The notes: generated by a model not told the origin, from the sequence alone. A stretch of DNA of 64,000 bases from Lawsonibacter sp. (GCA_022796195.1 JAAWIE010000002.1:47330-111329), one strand, 5' to 3'; counted from the stretch's first letter, positions 40,409 through 51,060 are shown. Program-made: numbers and translations.

Positions 40409-41452
40409 TCAGAAGCGACCCAGCCGGGCGGCAACCCGCTGGGCAAAGGACTGAAAGGCATTGGGAACGGCGTAGGTATCCCGCAGGGCCCTCCGGTCCG
40501 CCCACACCCAGCCCTCAGGAAGTTCCGGGCTCTCCAATTCCCCAGCCAGGGCGGTCATGCGCCATTCAATGTGGCTAAAAATATGTTTACCTCTTCCCGC
40601 TGTTTCCAGCGCGGCTGACAGCCCCCAGCGTTCCAACCAGCCGCTCTCGTCTGACAATTCGTTGGGATACTCCCAGAGCCCAGCCAGCAAGCCCCGCTCC
40701 GGCCGGCGGCGCAGGGCCACGCAGTCCCCCCAGAAGAGCAGATAGACGGTGCGCTCCTCTACACGCCGGGCCTTTTTGGCCGCCTTGACCGGCAGCTCAC
40801 CGGTGCGTCCCTCTTGAAATGCCCGGCAGAATCCAGCTGCCGGACATTTTTCGCAGAGAGGGGCCCCATTGGGCAGGCAGACCGTCGCTCCCAGCTCCAT
40901 CAGGGCTTGATTGAAATCCCCTGGAGCGTCTAGGGGAATCACTTCGGTCAGGGCCTGGGTAACTTTCTTTTTCATGGCCGGAGTGCTGATATCACTGCTG
41001 TCCCCAGTAATCCGGGCTGTAACCCGAAGGACATTGCCGTCCACCGCCGGGACAGGCAGATGAAAGGCAATGGAGGAAATTGCTCCGGCGGTATAGTCCC
41101 CCACCCCAGCCAGGGCCCGGATATCCTCATAAGTATTTGGGAATACCCCGCCGTGGCGGGACAGGATCTGTTCCGCCGCCTTTTGCAGATTTCTGGCCCG
41201 GCTGTAGTAGCCCAGCCCCTGCCAAAGTTTCATCAACTGGTCCTGCGGCAGGGCGGCCAGACTGGCCGCAGTGGGGGCCGCCTCCAGAAACCGGCGGTAG
41301 TACTCCAGCACCGCCGCCACCCGGGTTTGCTGGAGCATGATCTCTGAAATCCATACGTGGTAAGGGGTGGGGTCACTCCGCCAAGGCAAAGTTCGTGCGT
41401 TTTCCCGATACCAGACCAGCAGGGGTATGGGCAGGTTGTGCAGTTCGTCCAA
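40409..41452 (-). CDS. mutY: A/G-specific adenine glycosylase
   Basis: VWISEIMLQQTRVAAVLEYYRRFL; LAGVGDYTAGAI; C-x6-C-x2-C-x5-C cluster. Confidence 0.95.
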   Translation of the reverse strand: MDELHNLPIPLLVWYRENARTLPWRSDPTPYHVWISEIMLQQTRVAAVLEYYRRFLEAAPTAASLAALPQDQLMKLWQGLGYYSRARNLQKAAEQILSRHGGVFPNTYEDIRALAGVGDYTAGAISSIAFHLPVPAVDGNVLRVTARITGDSSDISTPAMKKKVTQALTEVIPLDAPGDFNQALMELGATVCLPNGAPLCEKCPAAGFCRAFQEGRTGELPVKAAKKARRVEERTVYLLFWGDCVALRRRPERGLLAGLWEYPNELSDESGWLERWGLSAALETAGRGKHIFSHIEWRMTALAGELESPELPEGWVWADRRALRDTYAVPNAFQSFAQRVAARLGRF

Positions 41453-41728
41453 GGGAGATGCTCCTCTCTGTTGTGAAATGGCTTGAAAGCTATCTTACCT
41501 CGTTTCCCCGCCCATTTCAACTTATTTGCAGGCGAACGAGGGGATAACCAAATACTAATAATCTGTATAATGGATTTGGGGATGGCATTTCCTGGCTGAG
41601 CGTGGTAAAGTCTTTGACAGAGCAAGGGTTAAAAATTTAACAAGGGACCGGCTGCCGCTCTTGCCGGACTTTTGAAGGATTTGCGGCCTTTACTCCATCA
41701 TTCCTTTTTCATCCATCCTTCCAGATCA

Positions 41729-41765
41729 CCAAACAGGGACGCCCCATCGGGGCGTCCCTGTTTGG
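41729..41765. repeat. Perfect inverted repeat, 17-bp arms, 3-nt loop
   Basis: CCAAACAGGGACGCCCC-ATC-GGGGCGTCCCTGTTTGG. Confidence 0.9.
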
Positions 41766-41821
41766 GTTGCCGGTGAAATGCGCTGCCTGTGAAGTGTTCA
41801 GCGGCCTTGGTTTGGCTGTAT

Positions 41822-42190
41822 TCAACCCAGCATCTCCGCTACTTCGAACACCAGACCATCGCAGTGTTCCTTGCGGGGGATGCCCGCCTCGTGGGATTTC
41901 TTTAAAAGAGCGGCACAGTTGATGTCTCCGTGGTTCTCCCGGAACTTGCGCAGAAAGGCAGAAATTTCTTCCTGCGGGTAGTTGGTCATACCCAGAACCA
42001 TCAGCGCCCCGGTAAGTGCGCCGCAGGTGGAACCGCACTGCATCCCGCTGCCGAAGCCCTGCCCCAGGGCGTACGCCTGCTCCTCGGTCAACCCCATGTC
42101 CTGGGCGAAGGCGGCCAGAACTGACTGGCAGCAGTTGAAGTGTACATCGGTGCGCGCCCGGAGCTGGCGCACTTTTTCCATATGATCCAT
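41822..42190 (-). CDS. C_GCAxxG_C_C family protein
   Basis: FNCCQSVLAAF...GSGMQCGSTCGALTGALMVLG. Confidence 0.88.
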   Translation of the reverse strand: MDHMEKVRQLRARTDVHFNCCQSVLAAFAQDMGLTEEQAYALGQGFGSGMQCGSTCGALTGALMVLGMTNYPQEEISAFLRKFRENHGDINCAALLKKSHEAGIPRKEHCDGLVFEVAEMLG

Positions 42191-42218
42191 AATAAGTTCT
42201 CCTTTCAGCCCGCCATGT

Positions 42219-42677
42219 TCAGCGGCTCTCTGCTTTGTCCAATACCATCTGGTTGTAACGCAGAAATTGATAGCCCATCTTCTGATACAAATGGGTGGCC
42301 CGCTGGTTGACCTGGGTAACCTCCAGCCGGAAGCGGCGGGCGCCTGGCCAGCTCTCCTCGATCCAGGACAGAATCTGCTCCCCCAGCCCTCGCCCCCGAA
42401 ACGGAGGTTTCAAATATAGTTCCTCGATAAACACGCACCGGCCTCCCACCTCAGCGGAGTAGCACTTGGTCAGATACAGATATCCGGCATCTTCGCCGCC
42501 GTATTGGATAAGCAGACCGTGCAGAAGGTCCTCGGCGGGGTCAACCGCGTCCAGGAAGGCACGTTCCATCACGGCTCTGTCCACCAGATGGTCCACTGCA
42601 TCGCTTTGATAGAAGTCCATCACCATGGGAAGCACCCGGTCCTGGTCATTGGGGCTAAGGTCTCGAAACGTTAACAT
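42219..42677 (-). CDS. GNAT-family N-acetyltransferase
   Basis: FIEELYLKPPFRGRGLGEQILSWIEE; ...NQRATHLYQKMGYQ. Confidence 0.92.
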   Translation of the reverse strand: MLTFRDLSPNDQDRVLPMVMDFYQSDAVDHLVDRAVMERAFLDAVDPAEDLLHGLLIQYGGEDAGYLYLTKCYSAEVGGRCVFIEELYLKPPFRGRGLGEQILSWIEESWPGARRFRLEVTQVNQRATHLYQKMGYQFLRYNQMVLDKAESR

Positions 42678-42733
42678 TACTTTTCCTCCTAGCCGTTTGA
42701 AACATGGAATATTTCCCCGTTTCAAACCTATCA

Positions 42734-44818
42734 CTAATTAAAAATATCTGGGGTATCGGCGAAGAGCTGGCGCACCCGCTCCCAAACCGGCCGGTTTTCC
42801 GGGTTGGACAGCCGGGGATCCTGGGCCAGCAGCGTGCGGGCGGCCTCCTGCGCCTGGCTAAGCAGGCGCATGTCCCCGGTCAGGTCCGCCAGCTTCATCT
42901 GGGGCAGACCGTGCTGGCGGTTGCCGAAAAAATCACCGGGGCCCCGGGCTTTCAGGTCCTCCTCAGAGATCTGAAAACCGTCGGTGGTGGAGGCCAAGAC
43001 ACGCAGACGCTCCATCGCCTCTAAACTGCGGGTGGCGGTAATCAGAACACAGTGGGACCGGTGCGCACCCCGGCCCACCCGGCCGCGGAGCTGGTGGAGC
43101 TGGCTGAGACCAAAGCGGTCGGCGTTCTCAATAATAATCAGGGAGGCGTTTGGCACATCCACCCCCACTTCCACCACAGTGGTAGCCACCAGAACCTGGG
43201 TCTCGCCGCTGGAGAAGGAGGACATAGCCGCCTCCTTCTCCTTCGGTTTCATCTTCCCATGGAGCACCCCCAGCCGCAGGTCGGGGAAGACCTCCCGCTG
43301 TAAGGTTTCCGCATAGGTCTTAACAGACTTCAGGTTCAGCGCGGGCCTCTCCTCCCCCGAAAGGGCGGTATTATCCTCCACGGCGGGGCAGATGATGTAC
43401 GCCTGCCGTCCCTCCGCCACCTGACTGCGGACAAAATTATACATTCTCTGCCGCTTATCCTCCCGCACCACATAGGTTTCTATGGGGGTCCGGCCGGGAG
43501 GCAGCTGGTCGATCACGGATACGTCCAAGTCGCCATAGATCATCAGGGCCAGTGTCCTGGGGATGGGGGTGGCGGACATGACCAGCACATGGGGGACCAC
43601 ATCCTCTCCGCTCTTCGCCGCCAGTGCGGCCCGCTGCGCCACACCGAACCGGTGCTGCTCATCGGCCACAATGAGCGCCAGGTTGGAGAAAACGACCCCC
43701 TCCGAAAGCAGAGCGTGGGTACCCACAACAAAGCCGACATCTCCTGCGGCCAGTCCGGCCCGGACCTTCCTCTTCTCTCCGGCGGACATGGAGCCGGTGA
43801 GCCGGGCTACCCGCACCCCAGCGGGGGCGAGCAGGGCGGTCAGCGACCGGAAGTGCTGTTCGGCCAGCACCTCAGTGGGAGCCATAAGGGCCGCTTGACA
43901 CCCCCCCTTGGCACACAGCCATCCGGCAAAAGCGGCCACGGCCGTTTTGCCGGAACCCACGTCCCCCTGGACCAGCCGGTTCATGGGCCGGCCCGAGGTC
44001 ACATCCTGGGCAACCTCACACATCACCCGCCGCTGCGCCTGTGTGGGAGCGAAGGGGAGCAGAGCGAGAAATTCCTCCAGCGGGCGGGGCGGAAGGACCC
44101 GTCCTGCTCCTCCTTGGTCCCGCCGTTCCTTTAAAAAACTGAGTCCAACGGCCAGGTAGAACAGCTCCTCAAAAGCCAGCCGCCTCCGGGCTAAATCCAG
44201 AGCCGCTTCGTCCACAGGAAAGTGGATATTTTTGACCGCAAACTCCACCGCCGCCAGCTGATGGCTCTGCCGGATGTGCTGGGGCAAGGTCTCGGGCAGG
44301 CCGCCGGCACAGGGGAGGGCCTGCCGGACCAGGGAAGCCAGCAGATGGTTGGAGATCCCTGCCGTCAGCCGGTAGACGGGCATGATACATCCAGTAACCG
44401 ACTGCTTCCCCAGCCGCTCAAAGATGGGGTTTACCATAGACCTGCGGCGCCCTTGCAGTTGCACCGTGCCGTAGAAGATGTATTCCTCTCCGGCCCGTAT
44501 GGCCCGCTCCACATAGCTCTGGTTGAAAAACGTGAGGTGCAGCGCCCCAGTGTGATCCACCGCCTTCACCTGGACCAGTTCCAGCCCCTTGCGGAGCCGG
44601 GACAACCGGGGATGTTCGGCGGCCATGGCGGCAATGCACACCCGGCCCTCCTGGGGGGCCTCCCCAATGGCGTATACCTTCCGCCGGTCCTCGTAGTCCC
44701 GGGGGTAGCAGGCCAACAGATCCCCTGCGGCGGACAGCCCCAGCTTTTCCAGCTTTTTGGCCCGCGCCTCCCCCACGCCGGGGAAATCAGTCAGCGGCGT
44801 GTCTCGGGTAATCTCCAT
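42734..44818 (-). CDS. recG: ATP-dependent DNA helicase RecG
   Basis: RLVQGDVGSGKTAVAAFA; ADEQHRFGVAQR; QLRGRVGRG. Confidence 0.97.
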   Translation of the reverse strand: MEITRDTPLTDFPGVGEARAKKLEKLGLSAAGDLLACYPRDYEDRRKVYAIGEAPQEGRVCIAAMAAEHPRLSRLRKGLELVQVKAVDHTGALHLTFFNQSYVERAIRAGEEYIFYGTVQLQGRRRSMVNPIFERLGKQSVTGCIMPVYRLTAGISNHLLASLVRQALPCAGGLPETLPQHIRQSHQLAAVEFAVKNIHFPVDEAALDLARRRLAFEELFYLAVGLSFLKERRDQGGAGRVLPPRPLEEFLALLPFAPTQAQRRVMCEVAQDVTSGRPMNRLVQGDVGSGKTAVAAFAGWLCAKGGCQAALMAPTEVLAEQHFRSLTALLAPAGVRVARLTGSMSAGEKRKVRAGLAAGDVGFVVGTHALLSEGVVFSNLALIVADEQHRFGVAQRAALAAKSGEDVVPHVLVMSATPIPRTLALMIYGDLDVSVIDQLPPGRTPIETYVVREDKRQRMYNFVRSQVAEGRQAYIICPAVEDNTALSGEERPALNLKSVKTYAETLQREVFPDLRLGVLHGKMKPKEKEAAMSSFSSGETQVLVATTVVEVGVDVPNASLIIIENADRFGLSQLHQLRGRVGRGAHRSHCVLITATRSLEAMERLRVLASTTDGFQISEEDLKARGPGDFFGNRQHGLPQMKLADLTGDMRLLSQAQEAARTLLAQDPRLSNPENRPVWERVRQLFADTPDIFN

Positions 44819-44923
44819 GGAAACAGCCCCCTTTCCACCGAAACTTGCGCTCTATTGTACCACAGCTTCTCCGGCGAGTAAAGGCGAAGGAAAAAACATT
44901 CCCGTCAAGGGCCAGTCTGGCAC

Positions 44924-44952
44924 TTTACAGCGGGAGGGCAATGTGTTATACT
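44924..44952 (+). promoter_or_regulatory. Sigma-A-type promoter of phosphorelay operon
   Basis: TTTACA-N17-TATACT. Confidence 0.55.
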
Positions 44953-45026
44953 ACATGCTGAATCATTGTTTGAAACCCTGAAATTGACAAAATCTGCCTC
45001 CAAACAGGTGGGCGGTTGAATTAGGA

Positions 45027-47573
45027 GTGAGGCATGTGCAGGGCAATCATAACCCGAACAGCGGCTGGAGCAGCTGGCGGATTCTCTGGCTTTTGGCTCT
45101 TTTGGTGGCCATTGCGGCGGCGGGGATGCTGGTCAGCCAACAGCTTCTGCTGGACAACGCCAGAACCATGGGCAAAAACCTGGTAACCAGTTACTCCACG
45201 GATGAGGACCGCACCCTTGGGGAATTTGAAAAGACACTCAGCTTGGGAATGGCCTATCTGCGCGATTTTACCCGCGCGGGCGCCGACACAGACGAGCTGG
45301 AAGATTGGCTGATGGACTTTTTTGACAAAAGCGCCCATCTGCTCAACGCCCATGAGCTGTCCGCCTGTGCGGTGGTGAACGGCCGGTTGATTTCCAGCGA
45401 CCCCGTGCTTTCCGCCCAGCCGGCCAAGGAGCTGCCTTGGTACGATCAGGCGCTGAAGGCTGAGGGCGGCGTGATTGTCACGGATACCTACCTATGCCCC
45501 ATCCACAACGAGATCGCGGTTACAGTGGCTGCGGCTGACCCAAGCAGCGGCGCGGCGATGTCCTTTGACCTGCCTGTACAGCATTTCCGGAGCCGCCATA
45601 TTGTACAGGAGCTGCCTGTGGGCGGCGCCTACTATGTCATGGACAGCCAAGGCAGCCTGCTCTACTACAACATCCCCTTCAAGGCCACAGAGGATGCCCT
45701 TCAGGACTACACCAAAGACCTGTTCGACCGGGTCAACCGGGGCGAACTGGATGGAAGGCACAACGAGATTGTGGGTATGCAGAAGGTCACACGGGGCCTG
45801 TACTACCAGCACACCAACGACGGCTGGCTGTGTATTTTGACTGTCCCTTATGAAACACTGCTCCAGGGCGTGCAGAATATCCTGATCTGGTATGGTCTGG
45901 GCCTTCTCCTGTTTCTCCTGGCCGCAGTCGGCATGTGGCTTCGCGACCGCCGCATCAGCCGGGCGGCCAAGCGCACAGCTGAGACGCTGCAGGTGATGGG
46001 CAACATTTACTACGCTTTCCATCGGATTAACCTTGTCGAGGGCACCTATGAGATGACAAAGCCCTCGGACTACATGCGGGAGATTCTGCCGGAGACCAAG
46101 GGGGAGTATGATAAACTTCTCAAAGCCATCGTCTCCGCCTTAGACGAGTGGACGGGAGAGGATTTCGCCCAAAACTTCTCGCTGGAAAACATCCGCCGTC
46201 TGGCGGGACAGGACGTTCGGGATTTCGGCGGCGAGTTTCTGCGCCGGTTTGGCGAAAATACCCGGTGGGTCAGCGCACGCCTGCTGATTGACCCAGAGCA
46301 AATGCCCAACGAGGCGGTGCTCTGCTTCCGGGATGTGGAGGCGGAGAAGGAGGAACAGCAGCAGCAAGTCCGCCTGTTAAAGGGGGCCTTGGCCTCCGCA
46401 GAACAGAGCGAGAAATCACAAAAGCAGTTCTTCTCCGTCATGAGCCACGACATGCGCACCCCGCTGAATATCATCATCGGTATGGCCAGCCTGGCCCTTC
46501 AGCCCGACTGCGACCAGGAGAAAATGCGGGGGTATCTGAACAAAATCGGCGCGGCTAGCCAGCAGCTTTTGGCTCTGATCAACGATATTTTAGAAATTTC
46601 CCGTCTGGAACAGGGAAATGTCTCCATGGAAATCAAACCCTTCGACCTCTGCCAGACCATTGAGACCTGCGTGTCTCCCTTCCAGGCCCAGGCCAAGGCC
46701 CACGGCAAGGAATTCCAGCTCTCCATCGACGTACAGAACAAGATGATCAAAGGCGACCCCACCCGGCTGGGACAGGTCATCAACAATCTGGTGTCCAACG
46801 CCATGAAGTTCACCAAGGCGGGAAACCGGGTATCGGTCACTCTGCGCCAGATGGACGAGGGAAAGCGGAACAACTACCTGTTTGTCGTAGAGGACAATGG
46901 CCCTGGCATGTCGGAAGAATTTCTGCCCAAGCTCTTCGACCCCTACGAGCGTGAGGTGCGCTTCGGCGCCAAGGAGGTCACGGGGACCGGCCTGGGCATG
47001 CCCATTGTCAAAAATCTGGTCACCCGCATGGGCGGACAGATCGCGGTGCGCAGCGCCCTGGGAAAGGGGACCACCTTTTCGGTGACCATCCCCTTCGACG
47101 TAGGGGAGATGCCCGCGCCTGTGGAGGAAAAATCCCCCCAGGAACTGGTCCAACTGGCCGGACGGCACATCCTTTTGGCCGAAGACAATTTGCTGAATAT
47201 GGAAATCGCAACCGAACTGCTGAAAATGCGTGGGGCCAAAGTAACCCAGGCCGAGGACGGCCGCAAAGCTCTGGAGGCATTCCAAGATTCCGCCCCCTTC
47301 TCCATTGACGCGATCTTGATGGATATGCAGATGCCTGAGATGGACGGATGCGAATCCACCCGGGCCATACGCGCCCTGGACCGTCCGGACGCCAAGCATG
47401 TGCCCATCATCGCCCTAACGGCAAACGCCTTTGCCGAGGATATTACCCGCACCACCCAGGCAGGCATGAACGCCCATTTAGCCAAGCCAATCAATATTGA
47501 ACAACTTTGCAGCGTTTTAACGAAATTGATGTCCGAGCATGAGCAGACCCGGAATAAAACTGAGAGGAAGTGA
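45027..47573 (+). CDS. Hybrid sensor histidine kinase with extracytoplasmic sensor and C-terminal receiver
   Basis: Two TMs around a periplasmic region, SVMSHDMRTPLNIIIGMASLA, HATPase N/G boxes, REC domain (ILMDMQMPEMDG). Likely GTG start at 45036. Confidence 0.93.
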   Translation: MRHVQGNHNPNSGWSSWRILWLLALLVAIAAAGMLVSQQLLLDNARTMGKNLVTSYSTDEDRTLGEFEKTLSLGMAYLRDFTRAGADTDELEDWLMDFFDKSAHLLNAHELSACAVVNGRLISSDPVLSAQPAKELPWYDQALKAEGGVIVTDTYLCPIHNEIAVTVAAADPSSGAAMSFDLPVQHFRSRHIVQELPVGGAYYVMDSQGSLLYYNIPFKATEDALQDYTKDLFDRVNRGELDGRHNEIVGMQKVTRGLYYQHTNDGWLCILTVPYETLLQGVQNILIWYGLGLLLFLLAAVGMWLRDRRISRAAKRTAETLQVMGNIYYAFHRINLVEGTYEMTKPSDYMREILPETKGEYDKLLKAIVSALDEWTGEDFAQNFSLENIRRLAGQDVRDFGGEFLRRFGENTRWVSARLLIDPEQMPNEAVLCFRDVEAEKEEQQQQVRLLKGALASAEQSEKSQKQFFSVMSHDMRTPLNIIIGMASLALQPDCDQEKMRGYLNKIGAASQQLLALINDILEISRLEQGNVSMEIKPFDLCQTIETCVSPFQAQAKAHGKEFQLSIDVQNKMIKGDPTRLGQVINNLVSNAMKFTKAGNRVSVTLRQMDEGKRNNYLFVVEDNGPGMSEEFLPKLFDPYEREVRFGAKEVTGTGLGMPIVKNLVTRMGGQIAVRSALGKGTTFSVTIPFDVGEMPAPVEEKSPQELVQLAGRHILLAEDNLLNMEIATELLKMRGAKVTQAEDGRKALEAFQDSAPFSIDAILMDMQMPEMDGCESTRAIRALDRPDAKHVPIIALTANAFAEDITRTTQAGMNAHLAKPINIEQLCSVLTKLMSEHEQTRNKTERK

Positions 47574-49114
47574 GTACCATAGCCGCGAAGAAAGAACACC
47601 GCTATACCATTCTGGTCGCTGACGACTCAGAGATCAACCGCTCGATCCTGCGCTCTATGCTGGAGGAGTCCTATGACATTATCGAAGCGGAAGATGGATT
47701 GCAGGCGGTGGCCGTGCTCCAGCAGAAGGAACAGGAGATATCCCTGGTGCTGCTGGATATCATGATGCCCAATCTGGATGGCTTCGGCGTCCTGTCGGCC
47801 ATGAACAAATACCGCTGGATTGATAACGTACCGGTTATTATGATTTCGGCGGAGAGCACCCACACCTTTATCGAACGGGCCTACGACATGGGGGTCACCG
47901 ACTACATCAGCCGCCCCTTTGATATGATGGTGGTGCGCCGCCGCGTGATCAATACCATCATGCTCTACGCCAAACAGCGCCGGATGGCCGCCATGGTGAG
48001 CGAGCAGATTTACCAGAAGGAAAAAGTCAACAACCTGATGATCTCCATTCTCAGCCACATCGTAGAATTCCGCAACGAAGAGAGCGGCCTGCATGTTATG
48101 CACATCCAGACCATGACCGAGATCCTTCTGAAAAGCCTGATGCGCAAAACGGACAAATACCAGCTGGACCGGGAGACCATCAACCTGATTGGCAACGCAT
48201 CTACCCTTCATGACGTGGGCAAAATCTGTATTCCCGGTGAAATTCTCAACAAACCGGGCCGGTTTACGGAGGAAGAGTTTGCCATTATGAAAGAGCACTC
48301 CCAGATGGGCGCGGACATGATGAAGGGCGTCCCCTTCCAAGACGAGCCGTTGGTGAAGTACGCCTATGAGATCTGCCGCTGGCATCACGAACGCTACGAC
48401 GGCCGGGGCTATCCAGACGGCCTGTCCGGCGAGGATATCCCCATTTCCGCCCAGGTGGTGTCTTTGGCTGACGTGTATGACGCACTGACCAGCGTACGGG
48501 TTTACAAACCGGCCCACTCCCACGAGAAGGCCCTGTCCATGATTCTCAACGGTGAATGCGGCGCTTTTCAGCCTCTGCTTTTGGAATGCCTTGTGGAGAG
48601 CAGTGACGTCATCTGTCAGGAAATGGCGGTAGACACCGTGGTTCGGGGCGACCAGCGGATTATGGAAAATACCGCAACGGAGCTGGCGCAGTATGAGGAA
48701 CTGTCTGACGCAGACCGAACTCTGCGGGTGCTGGAGCAGGAACGGGCGATTAACCGTTTCTTTACCTCTGTGTCCCAGGACATACTCTTTGAATACACCT
48801 CCACCCCCTCCATGCTGACCCTCACCCCCGTGGGGGCCAAATGGCTGGGCCTGGAGGAAACTATGGTGGACCCCTACCATAACCGGATGGTTCAGGAACT
48901 GATCGACCTGGACGAGCTGGCTGAACTGGCCCAGCTGCTTCAGGACACAACCCCTGACGATTCCGTTGTACAATTTGACTGCGGCATACACCTGAACGGT
49001 GAGCTGCGGCGTATTCAGGTTTTGGCCAAGGCCATGTGGTCTTCGGACAACCCGCCCCAATACACCGGTGCCATTGGCAAGGTGCTGGAACGCAGAGAGG
49101 AGGAAGCGCATTGA
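47570..49114 (+). CDS. Response regulator with HD-GYP-type domain
   Basis: REC (VLLDIMMPNLDGFG) + LHDVGKICIPGEILNKPGR...HHERYDGRGYPDGLSGEDIP. Confidence 0.92.
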   Translation: MSTIAAKKEHRYTILVADDSEINRSILRSMLEESYDIIEAEDGLQAVAVLQQKEQEISLVLLDIMMPNLDGFGVLSAMNKYRWIDNVPVIMISAESTHTFIERAYDMGVTDYISRPFDMMVVRRRVINTIMLYAKQRRMAAMVSEQIYQKEKVNNLMISILSHIVEFRNEESGLHVMHIQTMTEILLKSLMRKTDKYQLDRETINLIGNASTLHDVGKICIPGEILNKPGRFTEEEFAIMKEHSQMGADMMKGVPFQDEPLVKYAYEICRWHHERYDGRGYPDGLSGEDIPISAQVVSLADVYDALTSVRVYKPAHSHEKALSMILNGECGAFQPLLLECLVESSDVICQEMAVDTVVRGDQRIMENTATELAQYEELSDADRTLRVLEQERAINRFFTSVSQDILFEYTSTPSMLTLTPVGAKWLGLEETMVDPYHNRMVQELIDLDELAELAQLLQDTTPDDSVVQFDCGIHLNGELRRIQVLAKAMWSSDNPPQYTGAIGKVLERREEEAH

Positions 49115-49467
49115 CCTTGCAAGAGTGCTATGCCGCCCTGGGCGGCGATTATAACGAGGTGCTGGGCCGGCTGTACAGCGAGGCGCTGGTACAGAAATTC
49201 GTGGGTAAATTCTTGGCGGACCAATCCTTTCAGCTGCTGTCTGACTCTCTGAACGCCGGGGCATATGAAGACGCCTTCCGGGCCGCCCACACCTTAAAGG
49301 GAGTCACACAAAATCTCAGCTTTACCAAGCTCTATCAATCCAGCCACCAAATTACCGAGGCCCTGCGGACCAAAGACTATGACCTGGCCAGCCGCCTGCT
49401 GCCCGAGGTAGCGGAGGACTATGCCCGCACTGCCGCCGCTATTCAAACTTTTCAGGGCAATTCGTAA
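49111..49467 (+). CDS. Hpt-domain phosphotransfer protein
   Basis: FRAAHTLKGVTQNLSFTKL; TTG start overlapping the upstream TGA. Confidence 0.85.
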   Translation: MTLQECYAALGGDYNEVLGRLYSEALVQKFVGKFLADQSFQLLSDSLNAGAYEDAFRAAHTLKGVTQNLSFTKLYQSSHQITEALRTKDYDLASRLLPEVAEDYARTAAAIQTFQGNS

Positions 49468-49486
49468 TAGTTAGGAGAGAATCAAT

Positions 49487-50881
49487 ATGGAACGCACCAC
49501 TATCGCGGCCATCTTTGCCGACCAGGAGCACCTGGGCGGACAGACGGTTACCGTCATGGGCTGGGCCAAAACCATCCGTGACATGAAAACCTTTGGGTTT
49601 ATCGAACTAAACGACGGCTCCTGCTTTAAAAATTTGCAGGTGGTGATGGATGCCGGCGTTTTGGACAATTTTAAGGAAATTGCGGGCCAGAACGTGGGGG
49701 CCGCACTCATCGTTCGGGGCGAGGTGGTGCTCACGCCGCAGGCCAAACAGCCCCTGGAGGTAAAAGCCGCCTCCATCACGGTGGAGGGCCCCTCTGCTCC
49801 CGACTACCCTCTTCAAAAAAAGCGTCACAGCGTAGAATTCCTGCGCACCATCCAGCACCTCCGGCCCAGAACCAACCTGTTCTCCGCCGTCTTCCGGGTG
49901 CGCTCTGTGGCGGCGCATGCTGTCCACTGTTTCTTCCAGGACCGGGGTTTTGTCTATATCAACACCCCCCTCATCACCGGAAGCGACGCGGAAGGGGCCG
50001 GCGAGATGTTCCAGGTAACCACGCTGGACCTGAACAATGTGCCCAGAACCAAAGACGGCCAGGTAGATTGGTCCAAGGACTTTTTTGGAAAAAAGACCAG
50101 TCTTACTGTCTCCGGCCAGCTTAACGCGGAAAACTTTGCCCTAGCCTTCGGCGATGTGTATACCTTCGGCCCCACCTTCCGGGCGGAAAACTCCAATACC
50201 CAGCGTCACGCCGCCGAATTCTGGATGATTGAACCGGAAATGGCCTTTGCCGACCTGACCGACTATATGGACACTGCGGAGGCTATGATTAAATATATCA
50301 TCAAAACCGTGCTGGACCGCTGTCCTGACGAGATCAACTTCTTCAACTCGTTTGTGGACAAGGGGCTGAAAGAGCGGCTGGAGCATGTGGCCTCCTCCGA
50401 ATTTGGCCGGGTGAGCTACACCGAAGCGGTGGAGATTTTGAAGAAGAACAACGACAAATTTGACTTCAAGGTGGAGTGGGGCACCGACCTCCAGACTGAG
50501 CACGAGCGGTACCTCACTGAACAGGTATTCCAGCGTCCTGTCTTTGTCACCGACTACCCTAAGGAGATCAAGGCGTTCTACATGCGCCTCAATGACGACG
50601 GTAAAACGGTGGCCGCTGCGGACTGCCTGGTCCCCGGAATTGGGGAACTCATCGGCGGTTCCCAGCGTGAGGAGCGGTTGGAACTGCTGGAAGGCCGCAT
50701 CCGGGAACTGGGGATGAACCCAGAGGACTACTGGTGGTACTGCGACCTGCGGCGTTACGGCTCCTGCCGGCATGCGGGCTTCGGCTTGGGCTTTGAGCGG
50801 ATGGTCATGTATCTCACCGGGGTCGACAACATCCGGGATGTGGAACTGCACCCCCGCACGGTGGGCAACGCGGAATTTTAA
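49487..50881 (+). CDS. asnS: Asparaginyl-tRNA synthetase
   Basis: 464 aa class II aa[22 protein letters not shown]. Confidence 0.96.
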   Translation: MERTTIAAIFADQEHLGGQTVTVMGWAKTIRDMKTFGFIELNDGSCFKNLQVVMDAGVLDNFKEIAGQNVGAALIVRGEVVLTPQAKQPLEVKAASITVEGPSAPDYPLQKKRHSVEFLRTIQHLRPRTNLFSAVFRVRSVAAHAVHCFFQDRGFVYINTPLITGSDAEGAGEMFQVTTLDLNNVPRTKDGQVDWSKDFFGKKTSLTVSGQLNAENFALAFGDVYTFGPTFRAENSNTQRHAAEFWMIEPEMAFADLTDYMDTAEAMIKYIIKTVLDRCPDEINFFNSFVDKGLKERLEHVASSEFGRVSYTEAVEILKKNNDKFDFKVEWGTDLQTEHERYLTEQVFQRPVFVTDYPKEIKAFYMRLNDDGKTVAAADCLVPGIGELIGGSQREERLELLEGRIRELGMNPEDYWWYCDLRRYGSCRHAGFGLGFERMVMYLTGVDNIRDVELHPRTVGNAEF

Positions 50882-50883
50882 GG

Positions 50884-50946
50884 ATGAAATCAGAGCTGCA
50901 AAAAATTCCCGGTGTCGGACCCAGTATGGCCCGGCGGCAAATCTGA
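50884..50946 (+). pseudogene. N-terminal remnant of a helix-hairpin-helix (Cdd1/pathogenicity-locus-like) protein
   Basis: MKSELQKIPGVGPSMARRQI*: IPGVGPSMA HhH signature, then abrupt stop. Confidence 0.55.
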
Positions 50947-50995
50947 TGGCACAATCTGCGCACGTCTTATCTTGGGATAGGCTCTAAGATTTCCC

Positions 50996-51060
50996 TTGAC
51001 AAATCTTCCTTAGCCGGTATAATAGTCCACACAGGTGTCTTGACACCCGTGTGGACTATT
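50996..51060 (+). promoter_or_regulatory. Promoter with a 40-bp dyad (51021-51060) overlapping the -10/start region
   Basis: TTGACA-N16-TATAAT then AATAGTCCACAC-A-GGTGTC-TT-GACACC-C-GTGTGGACTATT. Confidence 0.8.

Noticed and set aside
47627-49264. 545-aa minus ORF
   Set aside because: Antisense to the REC-HD-GYP gene.
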